A DNA stretch of 64,000 nucleotides from Bacteroides propionicigenes (GTDB taxonomy: Bacteria > Bacteroidota > Bacteroidia > Bacteroidales > Bacteroidaceae). The stretch is from positions 1 through 64,000 of the forward strand of contig NZ_JAHBBW010000006.1 in NCBI RefSeq assembly GCF_018390535.1, read 5' to 3'. Under the pieces are notes generated by a model. The model saw nothing but the letters and a program-made list of their open reading frames with translations. It was not told where the DNA came from and searched no databases. Made by a program: the position numbers and the translations under genes. This document shows, in pieces, positions 27,411-37,432 of this stretch (positions are counted from its first letter, which is position 1; the number at the start of each line of letters is the position of its first letter).

Positions 27411-27651
27411 CTTTTTATTTTAATATCAAAAACAATTATTTGCGAATATTTAGCATTATAATTATTAATTTGCAATTAAGGAAGTGGTTTAAAAGAATAA
27501 AGGTGACAGTTGCAGTCACCTTATATGTTTTTTAAATTTGTCATATAGTTCGTACATATAAAAATAAATTATTCAGTAGGCAGATACGCTTTGTGGCTTA
27601 TAAGAAGATAAACTTTTTGATGATTTATTCTCGGAATATTAAAAATAACTA
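27411..27651. other. Divergent regulatory gap between the NamZ operon and the second kinase
   Basis: The non-coding gap between the two start codons (27373-27684) is AT-rich and holds outward-facing -7 boxes at 27403 (minus) and 27652 (plus), plus the hairpin at 27500. No gene is supported. No known regulator gene (AraC, LacI, ECF sigma factor or hybrid two-component protein) is visible next to the cluster. Confidence 0.5.
27500..27534 (+). terminator. Orphan hairpin with T run in divergent gap
   Basis: Stem AAGGTGAC (27500-27507) with GTCACCTT (27515-27522), a 7-base loop, then a T-rich tail at 27527-27533. It resembles an intrinsic terminator on the plus strand although no plus-strand gene ends upstream. 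It could end a short antisense or leader RNA, or be an operator with dyad symmetry. Confidence 0.4.
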
Positions 27652-27659
27652 TATATTTG
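27652..27659 (+). promoter_or_regulatory. Bacteroides -7 box for the second kinase
   Basis: TATATTTG matches TAnnTTTG, 25 bases before the ATG at 27685. No well-spaced -33 element was identified. Confidence 0.55.
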
Positions 27660-27684
27660 TATTCAATTCTAAAACTAACTACCT

Positions 27685-28533
27685 ATGAAACTGATTGCGG
27701 AGAGTGGTTCTACAAGAACTGAATGGGCCCTGGTTGAGGACAATCACTTGATACAGCGTGTTTTCACCGAGGGGTTGAATCCTTTCTTTCAAACGAGGAG
27801 AGAGATTAGCCGGAGTGTGCGCTTAGGTTTACCCGAGTTTTTTTTCAAAAGGAAATTAGAGCAAGTATATTATTATGGAGCAGGATGTACCTCTTATGAA
27901 AAGAAAAATATATTAGGAGCGTCGTTAGTAGCACAATTTAAGACGCCTATCCAAGTGGAGAGCGATCTTCTCGCGGCGGCACGAGGCTTGTTTAAATGTG
28001 AGGCGGGTATTGCCTGCATTTTAGGAACAGGCTCTAACTCATGTTTTTATGATGGGAAAATAGTAGTTAAGAATGTAAGGGCAGGTGGTTATATCTTGGG
28101 AGATGAAGGCAGTGGAGCCGTACTGGGAAAAATGTTTCTGTCTGATGTCTTAAAGGGATTGACGCCTAAGGATGTGATGACCGATTTTTTTGAAAAGTTT
28201 CGTATCAGTCCTAATGAAGTCATGGAGTCGGTGTATAATCGTCCTTTCCCAAACCGTTTCCTCTCTACGATTTCTTATTTCTTGGCCGACTATACCAATG
28301 ATGATTATGTATTCAATTTGATAACCGGTAATTTAAGGGCTTTCTTTACCCGAAACGTATGTCAGTATGACTATAAGAATTATCCTATTAGATTTGTCGG
28401 TTCATTGGCCAATAGTTATGCAGCCATATTAAGGGAAGTGGCCGGTGAATTCGGAATAGGATTGGACGTTATTGAAGAAACTCCTATGAATGGACTGATA
28501 GAATTCCATTCTTTAAATATTGAAGAACCTTAA
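27685..28533 (+). CDS. BadF/BcrA-type kinase paralogue with altered phosphate-1 loop
   Basis: 282 residues, clearly paralogous to the MurK-like protein at 8302-9144: same length, same VYYYGAGC, SDLLAAARGL, ILGTGSNSC, GDEGSGAVLGK and RPFPNRFLSTIS blocks. In the phosphate-1 loop the usual D6 and K11 are E6 and R11 (AESGSTRTEW). The Asp normally helps bind Mg-ATP, so activity may be lower, different or lost; a sugar-sensing role is possible. It is transcribed away from the NamZ operon and toward susCD, with its own -7 box. Codons are AT-richer than in the paralogue. Confidence 0.88.
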   Translation: MKLIAESGSTRTEWALVEDNHLIQRVFTEGLNPFFQTRREISRSVRLGLPEFFFKRKLEQVYYYGAGCTSYEKKNILGASLVAQFKTPIQVESDLLAAARGLFKCEAGIACILGTGSNSCFYDGKIVVKNVRAGGYILGDEGSGAVLGKMFLSDVLKGLTPKDVMTDFFEKFRISPNEVMESVYNRPFPNRFLSTISYFLADYTNDDYVFNLITGNLRAFFTRNVCQYDYKNYPIRFVGSLANSYAAILREVAGEFGIGLDVIEETPMNGLIEFHSLNIEEP

Positions 28534-28936
28534 ACTCATATATATAATAAGGTATATATAGTCTGTCTTTGCAAATTTAAAAGTATAAGGTTAAAAAAGT
28601 GCAAAGAAATGTTCTTGATATTGAATAATAATATATCTTTGTTACGTGTGAAGTACACAGAATACTTTATCACCTTTGTTAATAACGCGTTTTATCTCTT
28701 AAAACAACCAATAAAGTTAATAATTTAACTGAAAATCAATATATAACAAGTTCCTGATGGACTTGGATTGAATTGAAAAAAATAAAGAGATAATATAATA
28801 GTTATGAACCTTTAAATTAAAAACGCCTATGGAGTAATCAAGAGCCTATGAGAAGAATAGTTACCCTATTCCTAACCTATTTTCCCTTATCTATTTTGAA
28901 AAACATTTTAATTAACAACAAAATCATCAATCATTT
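28534..28936 (+). other. Gap and long leader upstream of susC
   Basis: About 400 AT-rich bases without a gene. A TATCTTTG box at 28634-28641 predicts a transcript leader of roughly 285-290 bases before the susC ATG. I see no known riboswitch motif or clear terminator in it. Confidence 0.5.
28634..28641 (+). promoter_or_regulatory. Bacteroides -7 box upstream of susC
   Basis: TATCTTTG matches TAnnTTTG. A TTG at 28615-28617 is 16 bases upstream, shorter than the usual 19-21. It lies about 295 bases before susC. Confidence 0.5.
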
Positions 28937-31900
28937 ATGAATGAAGATCGCATAAAACGAGGATTGGCTAATGGCAAATACCTCACCGCAGTGGCTATCA
29001 GTGCCCTGTTTTTAAGTAGCGGTAATGTGATGGCTACTCAAACTGTCTCAAACAGTTCGTTGGAAGTAACAGAACAGATGCAAACTCAGACGGTAACAGG
29101 TCTGGTTGTAGATGCTAAAGGCGAAGCCGTCATTGGTGCCAGTGTAGTGGAAAAAGGCACTACGAACGGTATTGTAACTGATCTTGACGGTAAATTTACT
29201 TTGAATGTAACCCCGGGAGCAACCTTGCAAATCTCTTTTGTAGGTTATCAGACTCAGGAAGTAAAAGCGAGCAAGAGCATGAGAATCACGCTTAAGGAAG
29301 ATACTGAGCTTTTGGATGAGGTTGTAGTTGTGGGTTATGGTGTACAGAAGAAAGCCAATCTGACCGGTGCCGTATCTACTGTAGATGTATCCAAGACATT
29401 AGAGGCTCGCCCGCAATCGGATGTGACTAAAGCTCTGCAAGGCGTTGTTCCGGGCTTGTCTATCATCAACACAAGCGGTAAACTGAACAGTGAACCCTCC
29501 ATAACAATCCGTGGTACAGGTACTTTAAGCAACAGTGCCAAAAGTGCTCCGCTTATTGTAGTGGACGGTGTGCCGATGGAAGATATTTCTTTCCTTAATA
29601 CGCAGGATATTGAAAATATTTCTGTATTGAAGGATGCGGCTTCCACTTCTATTTACGGAACGCGTGCCGCTTTCGGTGTGGTATTGATAACTACCAAAGC
29701 AGCTAAGAAAGTGGATAAAGTAAGCGTTAATTATACCAATAATTTTGCATGGGATACCCCCAGCATTTTGCCTAACTATCCGGATGTAGCCACTCAGGCG
29801 AGAGCATTGCGTTCTGCCAACTTGCGCGCCGGACTTGACAACGAGTTGTTCGGTATGTACATGAACGATGAATTCATTTCCAAAGCTGAAAGCTGGAAAG
29901 AACGTCATGGCGGCAAGAAAGCAGGCTACCGTGAAATGGTTCCCGGTGATGACTTTGATTTGCTTGCCAACGGTAAAGGATTATACTATGCGGATTGGGA
30001 TGTAGTGGGTATCATGTTCCGCAACTGGAAACCTTCACAAAGCCATAATATTTCGGTACAGGGAACCAGCGGCAAGACAAATTACTTCTTGTCATTCGGT
30101 TACAATCACGAAGAGGGCGTCATGACATTTAACCCGGACGACCTGAAGAAATATAACGCCAACATCAACCTTACAACAGACATTACCGATTGGTTGCAAC
30201 TGGGAGGTCGTTTCAGTTATAGTGACAAGACTTACACCGAACCCAATACCATGCGTGACACTTATACTTATATGTGGCGCTGGGGTAGCTTCTTCGGCCC
30301 TTACGGTACTTACAACGGCATGGATATGCGAAATGATATCGCTTATCGCAAACAAGCCGGTGATGACCGCACTAAAGATTCATATACCCGCTTGGGAGCT
30401 TTCTTGAAAGCAACTATCGTTAAGGGATTGACTTTGAATGCCGATTATACATTCAATCTGCAAAACACCAATGAAAAGAGTGTAGGTTTGCCCGTAGTAG
30501 GTTATAACTCTTGGGGTGGCGATATTACCAACCCGTCTACATTCGTAACCAATAAGAGTACTTATGTATTCCAAGGTTCAGGACGTGACCATTCTTATGC
30601 ATTGAACGTATATGCCAACTATGCACTGACTGTTGCCAAGAAGCATAATTTCAACGTTATGTTGGGTGCTAATGCCGAAGAAGGAGAATATGAATATCAT
30701 TCTTCACAGCGTAAGGAATTATTGGACGGAAACGTGCCGGAATTTAACCTTGCAGTCGGTGACCAAACCGTTAGCGGAAAGCATTCGGAATGGGGAACTG
30801 CAGGCTGGTTCGGACGTATCAACTATGACTATAACGGCATTTGGTTGCTGGAATTAAACGGACGTTATGACGGCTCTTCCAAATTCCCCAATGGAGACCG
30901 TTGGGCATTCTTCCCCTCAGGTTCGGTAGGTTATCGCTTTAGCGAAGAAAAATACTTTGAACCTCTTAAACGGATTGTAAATAATGCCAAACTGCGCGGC
31001 TCTTACGGTGAAATCGGTAATCAGGCTATCGGAGACAATATGTTTATTTCCACACTGAGCAAGTATACCGATGCTAAGACTCATTGGTTGGATGGTAGTG
31101 GCACTAAACTGGTTACCTATGGTATGCCGACTCTTGTATCTCCTACCTTAAAATGGGAACGTATTCAGACATTGGACTTGGGTATCGACCTCGGTTTTTT
31201 GAATAATGAATTCAATGTTACATTCGATTGGTATCAACGTACAACCCGTGATATGTTGGCTCCGGGACAAACCATGCCGGAAGTATTGGGAGCAAGCGCT
31301 CCTAAAATCAACGCAGGAACATTGAGAACACGCGGTTGGGAATTAAGCTTGGATTGGCATCATACTTTCAATGAAGTAAGAGTGTACGCTAATGCCAATA
31401 TCGGTGACTTTAAGACCGTTATAACCAAATGGGATAATGACAATCCGTTGTTAAGTGAAAATTATAGTGGCAAGGTCTATGGTGATATCTGGGGCTTTGA
31501 GACAGACAGGTTGTTTACGGCGGACGACTTCAATGCTGATGGTTCTTATAAAGCCGGTATCGCTTCACAGAAAGGTTTGGAACAGGACGGTTTTGTTTAT
31601 GGTCCGGGTGACATCAAGTTCAAGAATCTGGATGGCAACGACGTAATTGACGGTGGTGACGGTACGGCCAATAACCATGGTGACTTGAAAGTAATCGGTA
31701 ATACCACTCCGCGTTATCAATATAGCTTCCGTCTCGGTGGTGAATGGAAAGGTTTCGACATCGATATGTTCTTCCAAGGTGTAGGCAAGCGCGATGTATG
31801 GACACAATCCGCTTTTGTAATGCCGATGATGCGTGGCGCAGATGCAATCTATGACAATCAGACGAATTACTGGACGGAAGAGAATCCTAATGCTAACGCA

Positions 31901-32272
31901 GAATTCCCTCGTTTGTGGCCGGGTAATGCAGGTAAAGGAACCATTTCCGTATTGGAGAAAGGTAACCATAACTTCTACCCTCAATCCAAATACTTGGTCA
32001 ACATGGCTTACCTGCGTTTTAAGAATCTGACAGTAGGTTATACCCTGCCTAGAAATCTCACTCGTAAAGCCTTTATAGAGAAAGCACGCGTTTACTTTAG
32101 CGCTAATAATATCTGTGAACTTATCAATAAAAGCAAAGCTCCGGTTGACCCCGAAATTGATAGCGCTCAGGGTTATAAGTCTGCTGATGACAATGACTAT
32201 GGAAACGGAACTTGGGGACGTATTGACCCGATGTACCGCACCGTATCATTCGGTCTGCAGGTAACTTTCTAA
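28937..32272 (+). CDS. SusC-type TonB-dependent outer membrane transporter
   Basis: 1111 residues. Signal peptide with cleavage near VMA-TQ (residue 33). A carboxypeptidase-regulatory-like domain follows (about 53-125; VTGLVVDAKGEAVIGASVV), then a TonB-box-like segment DEVVVVGYGVQ (about 132-142), the plug domain (to about 260; IRGTGTLSNS, LIVVDGVPM, ENISVLKDAAS) and a 22-strand barrel ending in VSFGLQVTF. Imports oligosaccharides or similar ligands across the outer membrane with its SusD partner. The substrate is not evident; the position beside the NamZ/MurK cluster suggests glycans with amino sugars. No adjacent anti-sigma or hybrid sensor gene is present. Confidence 0.96.
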   Translation: MNEDRIKRGLANGKYLTAVAISALFLSSGNVMATQTVSNSSLEVTEQMQTQTVTGLVVDAKGEAVIGASVVEKGTTNGIVTDLDGKFTLNVTPGATLQISFVGYQTQEVKASKSMRITLKEDTELLDEVVVVGYGVQKKANLTGAVSTVDVSKTLEARPQSDVTKALQGVVPGLSIINTSGKLNSEPSITIRGTGTLSNSAKSAPLIVVDGVPMEDISFLNTQDIENISVLKDAASTSIYGTRAAFGVVLITTKAAKKVDKVSVNYTNNFAWDTPSILPNYPDVATQARALRSANLRAGLDNELFGMYMNDEFISKAESWKERHGGKKAGYREMVPGDDFDLLANGKGLYYADWDVVGIMFRNWKPSQSHNISVQGTSGKTNYFLSFGYNHEEGVMTFNPDDLKKYNANINLTTDITDWLQLGGRFSYSDKTYTEPNTMRDTYTYMWRWGSFFGPYGTYNGMDMRNDIAYRKQAGDDRTKDSYTRLGAFLKATIVKGLTLNADYTFNLQNTNEKSVGLPVVGYNSWGGDITNPSTFVTNKSTYVFQGSGRDHSYALNVYANYALTVAKKHNFNVMLGANAEEGEYEYHSSQRKELLDGNVPEFNLAVGDQTVSGKHSEWGTAGWFGRINYDYNGIWLLELNGRYDGSSKFPNGDRWAFFPSGSVGYRFSEEKYFEPLKRIVNNAKLRGSYGEIGNQAIGDNMFISTLSKYTDAKTHWLDGSGTKLVTYGMPTLVSPTLKWERIQTLDLGIDLGFLNNEFNVTFDWYQRTTRDMLAPGQTMPEVLGASAPKINAGTLRTRGWELSLDWHHTFNEVRVYANANIGDFKTVITKWDNDNPLLSENYSGKVYGDIWGFETDRLFTADDFNADGSYKAGIASQKGLEQDGFVYGPGDIKFKNLDGNDVIDGGDGTANNHGDLKVIGNTTPRYQYSFRLGGEWKGFDIDMFFQGVGKRDVWTQSAFVMPMMRGADAIYDNQTNYWTEENPNANAEFPRLWPGNAGKGTISVLEKGNHNFYPQSKYLVNMAYLRFKNLTVGYTLPRNLTRKAFIEKARVYFSANNICELINKSKAPVDPEIDSAQGYKSADDNDYGNGTWGRIDPMYRTVSFGLQVTF

Positions 32273-32306
32273 ACACTTTATGTTGAACTTTAGAATAGTA
32301 ACAATT

Positions 32307-34079
32307 ATGAAGAAAATTAATATATTACTCTTAACATCGCTAATAGCTTTCAGCGGTTGTGACAGCATATTAGATAAGGCTCCATTAGATTCGTTTACAG
32401 ACGATAATTTCTGGACCAATGAAAGTAACGTGTCAGGTTATGCAAATGCTTTCTATGAAGAATTTACCGGTTACGGGAACGGTGGTGGCGCCGGATTGTT
32501 TTACTATAAAACCCTGTCGGACGACCAAGCGGGAAATAGTTTTGCGGATTGGCCTAATTTGAACGTACCTGCCACTGACTCTAACTGGAAGAGTTGTTGG
32601 GAAGAAATCCGTCGTGCTTGCATTATGATGGAAAAGATACCTGCAATTACCAGCATGGATGAAGCTACCCAATATCATTGGATTGGCGTAGCGCGCATGA
32701 TGAGGGCTTGGGAGTATTATCACCTTGTACGTATGTTCGGTGACGTTCCTTGGATAGACAAATCGTTGAATATCAATGATGGGGACGTACTGTATTCTAA
32801 AAGAGAAAACCGTGACATTGTTATGGACAAAGTGTTGGAAGATATTAACTTTGCCTGCACTAACATGATTGCCGGTAAGGGTAGCAAGATTACTTTCTCT
32901 GTAGATATGGCGAATGCCATCAAAGCTGAAATATGTTTATATGAAGGAACTTTCCGTAAATATCGTAAGGTGGAAGATAAACAAGCCGCTCCCGATTTGG
33001 AAGGTGCTAAGAGATACTTGGCAGAAGCAAAAGCAGCTTGTAAGGTAATTATGGGTAAGGAATATGAGCTGAACGCATCTTATCAGGGAAATTATAACTC
33101 AACAGACTTGAGCTCTAACCCTGAAATGATTCTGTACAAAGCTTATAAGCAAAGTTTGCTCACCCATTCTCTGGTTGACTATACTTGTTCTTCTACTCAG
33201 ATTAGCGGTATGACTAAAGATGCGTTTGAGGCCTATTTGTTCAGAGAAGACGGTAAGCCCTTGTCACTGACATCCGCCAATACAAGTGATTTGCCTACGG
33301 AAGTGATGGAAAAGAAAATTATAGATAAAGGTAAAGACACAGAAAAGGAAGTCACTGTCTATCGTTATTCTATCAAGGATATTTTAAAGTTGAGAGACGC
33401 GCGTTTGGAACAAACTATTGACACTTGTGTATTCTACAACGGACGTGGATTTACCCGTTTCAATGTGGGTATGGAAATGACTTCATCTACCGGATACGGT
33501 GTATCTAAATATGATAATGCAGCCATCCCTGTAAACTTTAGAAATCAGACCAGTTCCAACTACACTCATTGTCCTTTATTCTGGCTGTCTGTTATCTATT
33601 TGCAATACGCTGAAGCATCTGCAGAACTATCCGAACTTGGTGGAGAAGCTATAACACAGGCTGATTTGGATATTTCCATCAATCTGTTGAGAGATCGCGC
33701 CAAACTGCCTAAGCTGAATAAAGACGTTGATTACAAAGACCCGAAAAATACGATAGGAGTTAGTAATCTCATTTGGGAAATTCGTCGTGAACGTCGTTGC
33801 GAACTTATGTTCGACAATTGGACTCGTTATTGGGATTTGATCCGTTGGCATCAATTGGATAAATTGGATTCAACTAAGAATCCTGATATTTTGCTTGGTG
33901 CAAACCTGTCTGCCGATAAAGAAATCGCCAAGAATGAAAAGGTGACACTTGTAGGCAACTATATGGATGGCTCAAAAGATAAGACTCGTACGTTTGATGT
34001 TAAATATTACCTCTATCCGATTCCATCCGGTCAGATAGACTTGAATCCGAACTTGGCACCTAATAATCCGGGTTGGTAA
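32307..34079 (+). CDS. SusD-type surface glycan-binding lipoprotein
   Basis: 590 residues from MKKINILLL; the Met at 32280 would bury the lipoprotein leader, so I choose 32307. Lipobox FSGC with C18, then the SusD N-terminal pattern LDKAPLDSFTDDNFW. TPR-like helices (WEEIRRACIMMEKIP, WIGVARMMRAWEYYHLVRMFGDVPW) and the C-terminal IRRERRCELMFDNWTRYWDLIRW motif are typical of RagB/SusD. It caps the SusC barrel on the cell surface and is encoded 34 bases after susC; a long terminator follows. Confidence 0.95.
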   Translation: MKKINILLLTSLIAFSGCDSILDKAPLDSFTDDNFWTNESNVSGYANAFYEEFTGYGNGGGAGLFYYKTLSDDQAGNSFADWPNLNVPATDSNWKSCWEEIRRACIMMEKIPAITSMDEATQYHWIGVARMMRAWEYYHLVRMFGDVPWIDKSLNINDGDVLYSKRENRDIVMDKVLEDINFACTNMIAGKGSKITFSVDMANAIKAEICLYEGTFRKYRKVEDKQAAPDLEGAKRYLAEAKAACKVIMGKEYELNASYQGNYNSTDLSSNPEMILYKAYKQSLLTHSLVDYTCSSTQISGMTKDAFEAYLFREDGKPLSLTSANTSDLPTEVMEKKIIDKGKDTEKEVTVYRYSIKDILKLRDARLEQTIDTCVFYNGRGFTRFNVGMEMTSSTGYGVSKYDNAAIPVNFRNQTSSNYTHCPLFWLSVIYLQYAEASAELSELGGEAITQADLDISINLLRDRAKLPKLNKDVDYKDPKNTIGVSNLIWEIRRERRCELMFDNWTRYWDLIRWHQLDKLDSTKNPDILLGANLSADKEIAKNEKVTLVGNYMDGSKDKTRTFDVKYYLYPIPSGQIDLNPNLAPNNPGW

Positions 34080-34105
34080 GGGTTATTCAATGAATAGTCT
34101 ATTAT

Positions 34106-34150
34106 AAAAAAGTAAAGGATGTGTCCGCAGGACACATCCTTTACTTTTTT
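34106..34150. terminator. Intrinsic terminator between susD and asd
   Basis: A perfect 21-bp stem (34106-34126 with 34130-34150) and a 3-base loop, with A and T runs at the two ends. It can serve both converging genes; the asd stop codon overlaps its right edge. Confidence 0.88.
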
Positions 34151-35156
34151 AAACTTCTTTTTCCTTAATCAGGTATTCTGCAATTTGGACGGCGTTCAAT
34201 GCGGCGCCTTTTTTTATTTGGTCTCCTACAATCCAAAATGTCAGTCCGTTCTCGTTGCTGAGGTCTTTACGGATACGTCCTACGTATACAGGGTCTTTTC
34301 CGGCAAGGAACAACGGCATCGGGTATTCTTTTTCTGCCGGGTTGTCCATTAATACCAGTCCGTCACCCTTAGCAAACGCTTCGCGCGCTTCCTCGATGGA
34401 GACTGGACGTTCTGTTTCTACCCAGATACTTTCCGAGTGGGAACGAAGAGCGGGTACACGAACGCAAGTTGCGCTGACTTTAATGTCGGAATGCATAATC
34501 TTGCGTGTTTCGTTGTACATCTTCATCTCTTCTTTGGTATATCCGTTTTCTGTGAACACATCAATCTGAGGAATCAGGTTGAATGCCAACTGATAGGCAA
34601 ACTTTTCAACAGTGACAGGTTCACCCGCCAAAACTTGGCGGTATTGCTCGTACAATTCATCCATGGCGGCAGCACCTGCACCACTGGCAGCTTGGTACGT
34701 AGATACGTGTACGGTCTTTATATGAGAAAGCTGTTCGATGGCTTTCAGCGTCACTACCATTTGGATAGTAGTGCAGTTAGGATTGGCGATAACACCACGC
34801 GGACGGTCTTTGGCGTCAGCGGCATTTACCTCGGGTACAACCAAAGGCACATCAGCGTCCATACGGAAAGCGCTGGAGTTGTCAATCATCACCGCACCGT
34901 ACTTGGTAATGGTTTCGGCGAACTCTTTAGAGGTGCCTGCGCCTGCGGAAGTGAAAGCGATATCAACCCCTTTAAAGTCATCGTTGTGTTGCAAGAGTTT
35001 AACCTCGATCTGTTTACCGCGGAAGGTGTATTTAGTGCCGGCACTGCGTTTAGAACCGAACAACACCAACTCATCCAACGGGAAATTCCTTTCATCGAGC
35101 ACTCGCAGGAACTCTTGTCCCACGGCTCCGCTTGCTCCAACAATAGCTACTTTCAT
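34149..35156 (-). CDS. asd: Aspartate-semialdehyde dehydrogenase
   Basis: 335 residues. Reduces aspartyl-phosphate to aspartate semialdehyde with NADPH, the branch point to lysine/diaminopimelate, threonine and methionine. N-terminal nucleotide-binding motif [11 protein letters not shown] (6-16), catalytic C128 in IANPNCTT, and the conserved [15 protein letters not shown] and [11 protein letters not shown] (active-site histidine) segments. Full length for the family. Single gene with its own -7 box. Confidence 0.96.
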   Translation of the reverse strand: MKVAIVGASGAVGQEFLRVLDERNFPLDELVLFGSKRSAGTKYTFRGKQIEVKLLQHNDDFKGVDIAFTSAGAGTSKEFAETITKYGAVMIDNSSAFRMDADVPLVVPEVNAADAKDRPRGVIANPNCTTIQMVVTLKAIEQLSHIKTVHVSTYQAASGAGAAAMDELYEQYRQVLAGEPVTVEKFAYQLAFNLIPQIDVFTENGYTKEEMKMYNETRKIMHSDIKVSATCVRVPALRSHSESIWVETERPVSIEEAREAFAKGDGLVLMDNPAEKEYPMPLFLAGKDPVYVGRIRKDLSNENGLTFWIVGDQIKKGAALNAVQIAEYLIKEKEV

Positions 35157-35222
35157 TTTTCTTTTGTTTTAATATAGTTTATAAAATAGTTCTAATCTAT
35201 CTATAAATGATAGAATTGGGTG

Positions 35223-35230
35223 CAAATTTA
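35223..35230 (-). promoter_or_regulatory. Bacteroides -7 box for asd
   Basis: Minus strand reads TAAATTTG (TAnnTTTG), about 66 bases before the asd start codon. Confidence 0.5.
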
Positions 35231-35308
35231 TAACAAATTGCTGTATGACACCGCATAAAGTGAAAACTTTTTCGTTATTTTGCAGTTAAAACCTAAAACT
35301 CGCTGCGT

Positions 35309-37432
35309 ATGGACTGGTTCAATCTCAGTTTAACACTTCCTATAACAGACCCTACATGGATATTCCTCCTTGTACTTCTTATTATATTGTTTGCGCCTAT
35401 ATTGCTGAATAAATTGCGTATACCTCATATTATCGGTATGATTTTGGCAGGCTTGGTGATTGGAGAACATGGCTTCAATATTTTGGTGCGCGACAGCAGT
35501 TTTGAATTGTTCGGTAAGGTCGGGCTCTATTATATCATGTTTCTGGCAGGTCTGGAAATGAATATGGGTGACTTCAAGAAGAATCGCGGAAAGGCTGTGA
35601 TGCTGGGATTGCTGGCTTTTGTCATTCCGATAGGCATCGGTCTGGTCACCAATATGATGTTGCTGAAGTACAGTCTCGTGACGTCCATATTGTTGGCAAG
35701 TATGTATGCTTCGCACACGCTGGTGGCTTATCCGATTGTGATTCGTTACGGTGTATCCCGTCATCGCAGTGTAAGTATTGCTGTGGGAGGGACGGCGGTA
35801 ACGGATACGCTTACGTTGTTGGTACTGGCAGTGGTGGGCGGTCTGTTCAAGGGAGAGTCCGGCGGGTTGTTCTGGCTGTGGCTGGTGATTAAGGTTGTCT
35901 TTCTCGGAGCTCTGATTATGTATTCGTTCCCGCGTATCGGACGTTGGTTTTTCCGCCGCTATGATGATAATGTGATGCAGTTTATTTTTGTGCTTGCCAT
36001 GGTTTTTCTGGGAGCGGGCCTGATGGAGTTCGTGGGCATGGAAGGCATCTTGGGAGCGTTCTTGGCAGGGTTGGTGCTGAACCGTCTCATACCGCATGTG
36101 TCACCGTTGATGAATCATCTGGAGTTTGTGGGCAACGCTCTGTTTATACCTTATTTCCTGATAGGGGTGGGTATGCTGATTGATATTCATGTCATCTTCG
36201 GACAGGGAGACGCCTTGAAGGTGGCTACTGTTATGATTGTTGTGGCATTGGTGGGCAAGTGGATTGCTTCCTGGCTGACGCAGAAAATCTATAAAATGGC
36301 TCCCATAGAACGTGAGTTGATGTTCGGCTTGAGCAATGCACAGGCTGCGGCTACGCTGGCGGCGGTATTGGTGGGTTATAATATCATCTTGCCGAACGGT
36401 GAGCGTTTGCTGAATGAGGATGTGTTGAACGGTACGGTATTGCTGATTCTCGTTACGTGTGTGGTGAGCTCTTTTATTACGGAAAGGGCCGCGCGTAAGA
36501 TTGCTATGTGCGAAGCACATCTGGAAGAAGAACGTACGGTTGAGGCGGAAAGGATTCTTATTCCGGTGGCGAATCCTGATACGATTGAATATCTGATGAA
36601 CCTATCCTTGCTAATACGTGATACCAAACAGAAAGATAATCTGTTGGCATTGAACGTAATCAATGACAACAATACTTCCGAGGGCTTGGAACTCCGCGGC
36701 AAGAGGTATTTGGAGAAGGCGGCCATGATTACGGCTTCCGCCGATGTGCCGTTGCGCCAGATTACCCGGTATGACTTGAATATTGCTGCGGGCATTATCC
36801 ATACAGCGAAAGAATACGAGGTGACTGATGTGATTATCGGCTTGCACCGTAAGGTCAATATTGTGGACTCTTTCTTCGGTATGCTTGCCGAGAACTTGCT
36901 GAAAGGTTTGCACCGTGAAGTTATGATTGCTAAGTTCCTGATTCCGATTAATACGATACGACGGATTATCATAGCCGTCCCCCCTAAGGCGGAATACGAA
37001 GCCGGATTCCAGAAATGGGTGGAGCATTTTTGCCGGATGGGCGGCACGTTGGGCTGCCGGGTACATTTCTTTGCAAATGAGGAAACGACTGTACAGTTGC
37101 AGGCATTGGTAAAGAAGAAGCATGGGCAGACCTTGACGGATTTTTCTCGTCTGGATGATTGGGGAGATTTGCTGATATTGACCGGGCAGGTGAATTATGA
37201 CCACCTGTTGGTAGTGATAAGCGCGCGTAGAGGCTCTATCTCTTACGATAGTTCTTTCGAGAAACTTCCGGCGCAGCTGGGCAAATATTTCTCTAATAAT
37301 AGTTTGATTGTACTTTATCCCGACCAATTGGGCGAACCTCAGGATGCTGTTTCTTTCTCTAATCCGCGTAATGAGGCGCAACACTATGAGAAAGTAGGGA
37401 AGTGGGTTTATAAATGGTTTAAGGAGGATTGA
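35309..37432 (+). CDS. CPA2-family cation:proton antiporter with C-terminal USP-like domains
   Basis: 707 residues. About 12 membrane segments in the first 380 residues, with LNKLRIPHIIGMILAGLVIGEHG and the GLSNAQAAATLAAVLVGY segment typical of Na+/H+ or K+/H+ antiporters. The C-terminal ~300 residues contain two alpha/beta repeats resembling universal stress protein domains (RILIPVANPDTIEYLM; RRIIIAVPPKAEYEAGF), probably a regulatory cytoplasmic region. It is first in a run with tcdA and lolD (gaps 39 and 42 bases). Confidence 0.92.
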   Translation: MDWFNLSLTLPITDPTWIFLLVLLIILFAPILLNKLRIPHIIGMILAGLVIGEHGFNILVRDSSFELFGKVGLYYIMFLAGLEMNMGDFKKNRGKAVMLGLLAFVIPIGIGLVTNMMLLKYSLVTSILLASMYASHTLVAYPIVIRYGVSRHRSVSIAVGGTAVTDTLTLLVLAVVGGLFKGESGGLFWLWLVIKVVFLGALIMYSFPRIGRWFFRRYDDNVMQFIFVLAMVFLGAGLMEFVGMEGILGAFLAGLVLNRLIPHVSPLMNHLEFVGNALFIPYFLIGVGMLIDIHVIFGQGDALKVATVMIVVALVGKWIASWLTQKIYKMAPIERELMFGLSNAQAAATLAAVLVGYNIILPNGERLLNEDVLNGTVLLILVTCVVSSFITERAARKIAMCEAHLEEERTVEAERILIPVANPDTIEYLMNLSLLIRDTKQKDNLLALNVINDNNTSEGLELRGKRYLEKAAMITASADVPLRQITRYDLNIAAGIIHTAKEYEVTDVIIGLHRKVNIVDSFFGMLAENLLKGLHREVMIAKFLIPINTIRRIIIAVPPKAEYEAGFQKWVEHFCRMGGTLGCRVHFFANEETTVQLQALVKKKHGQTLTDFSRLDDWGDLLILTGQVNYDHLLVVISARRGSISYDSSFEKLPAQLGKYFSNNSLIVLYPDQLGEPQDAVSFSNPRNEAQHYEKVGKWVYKWFKED

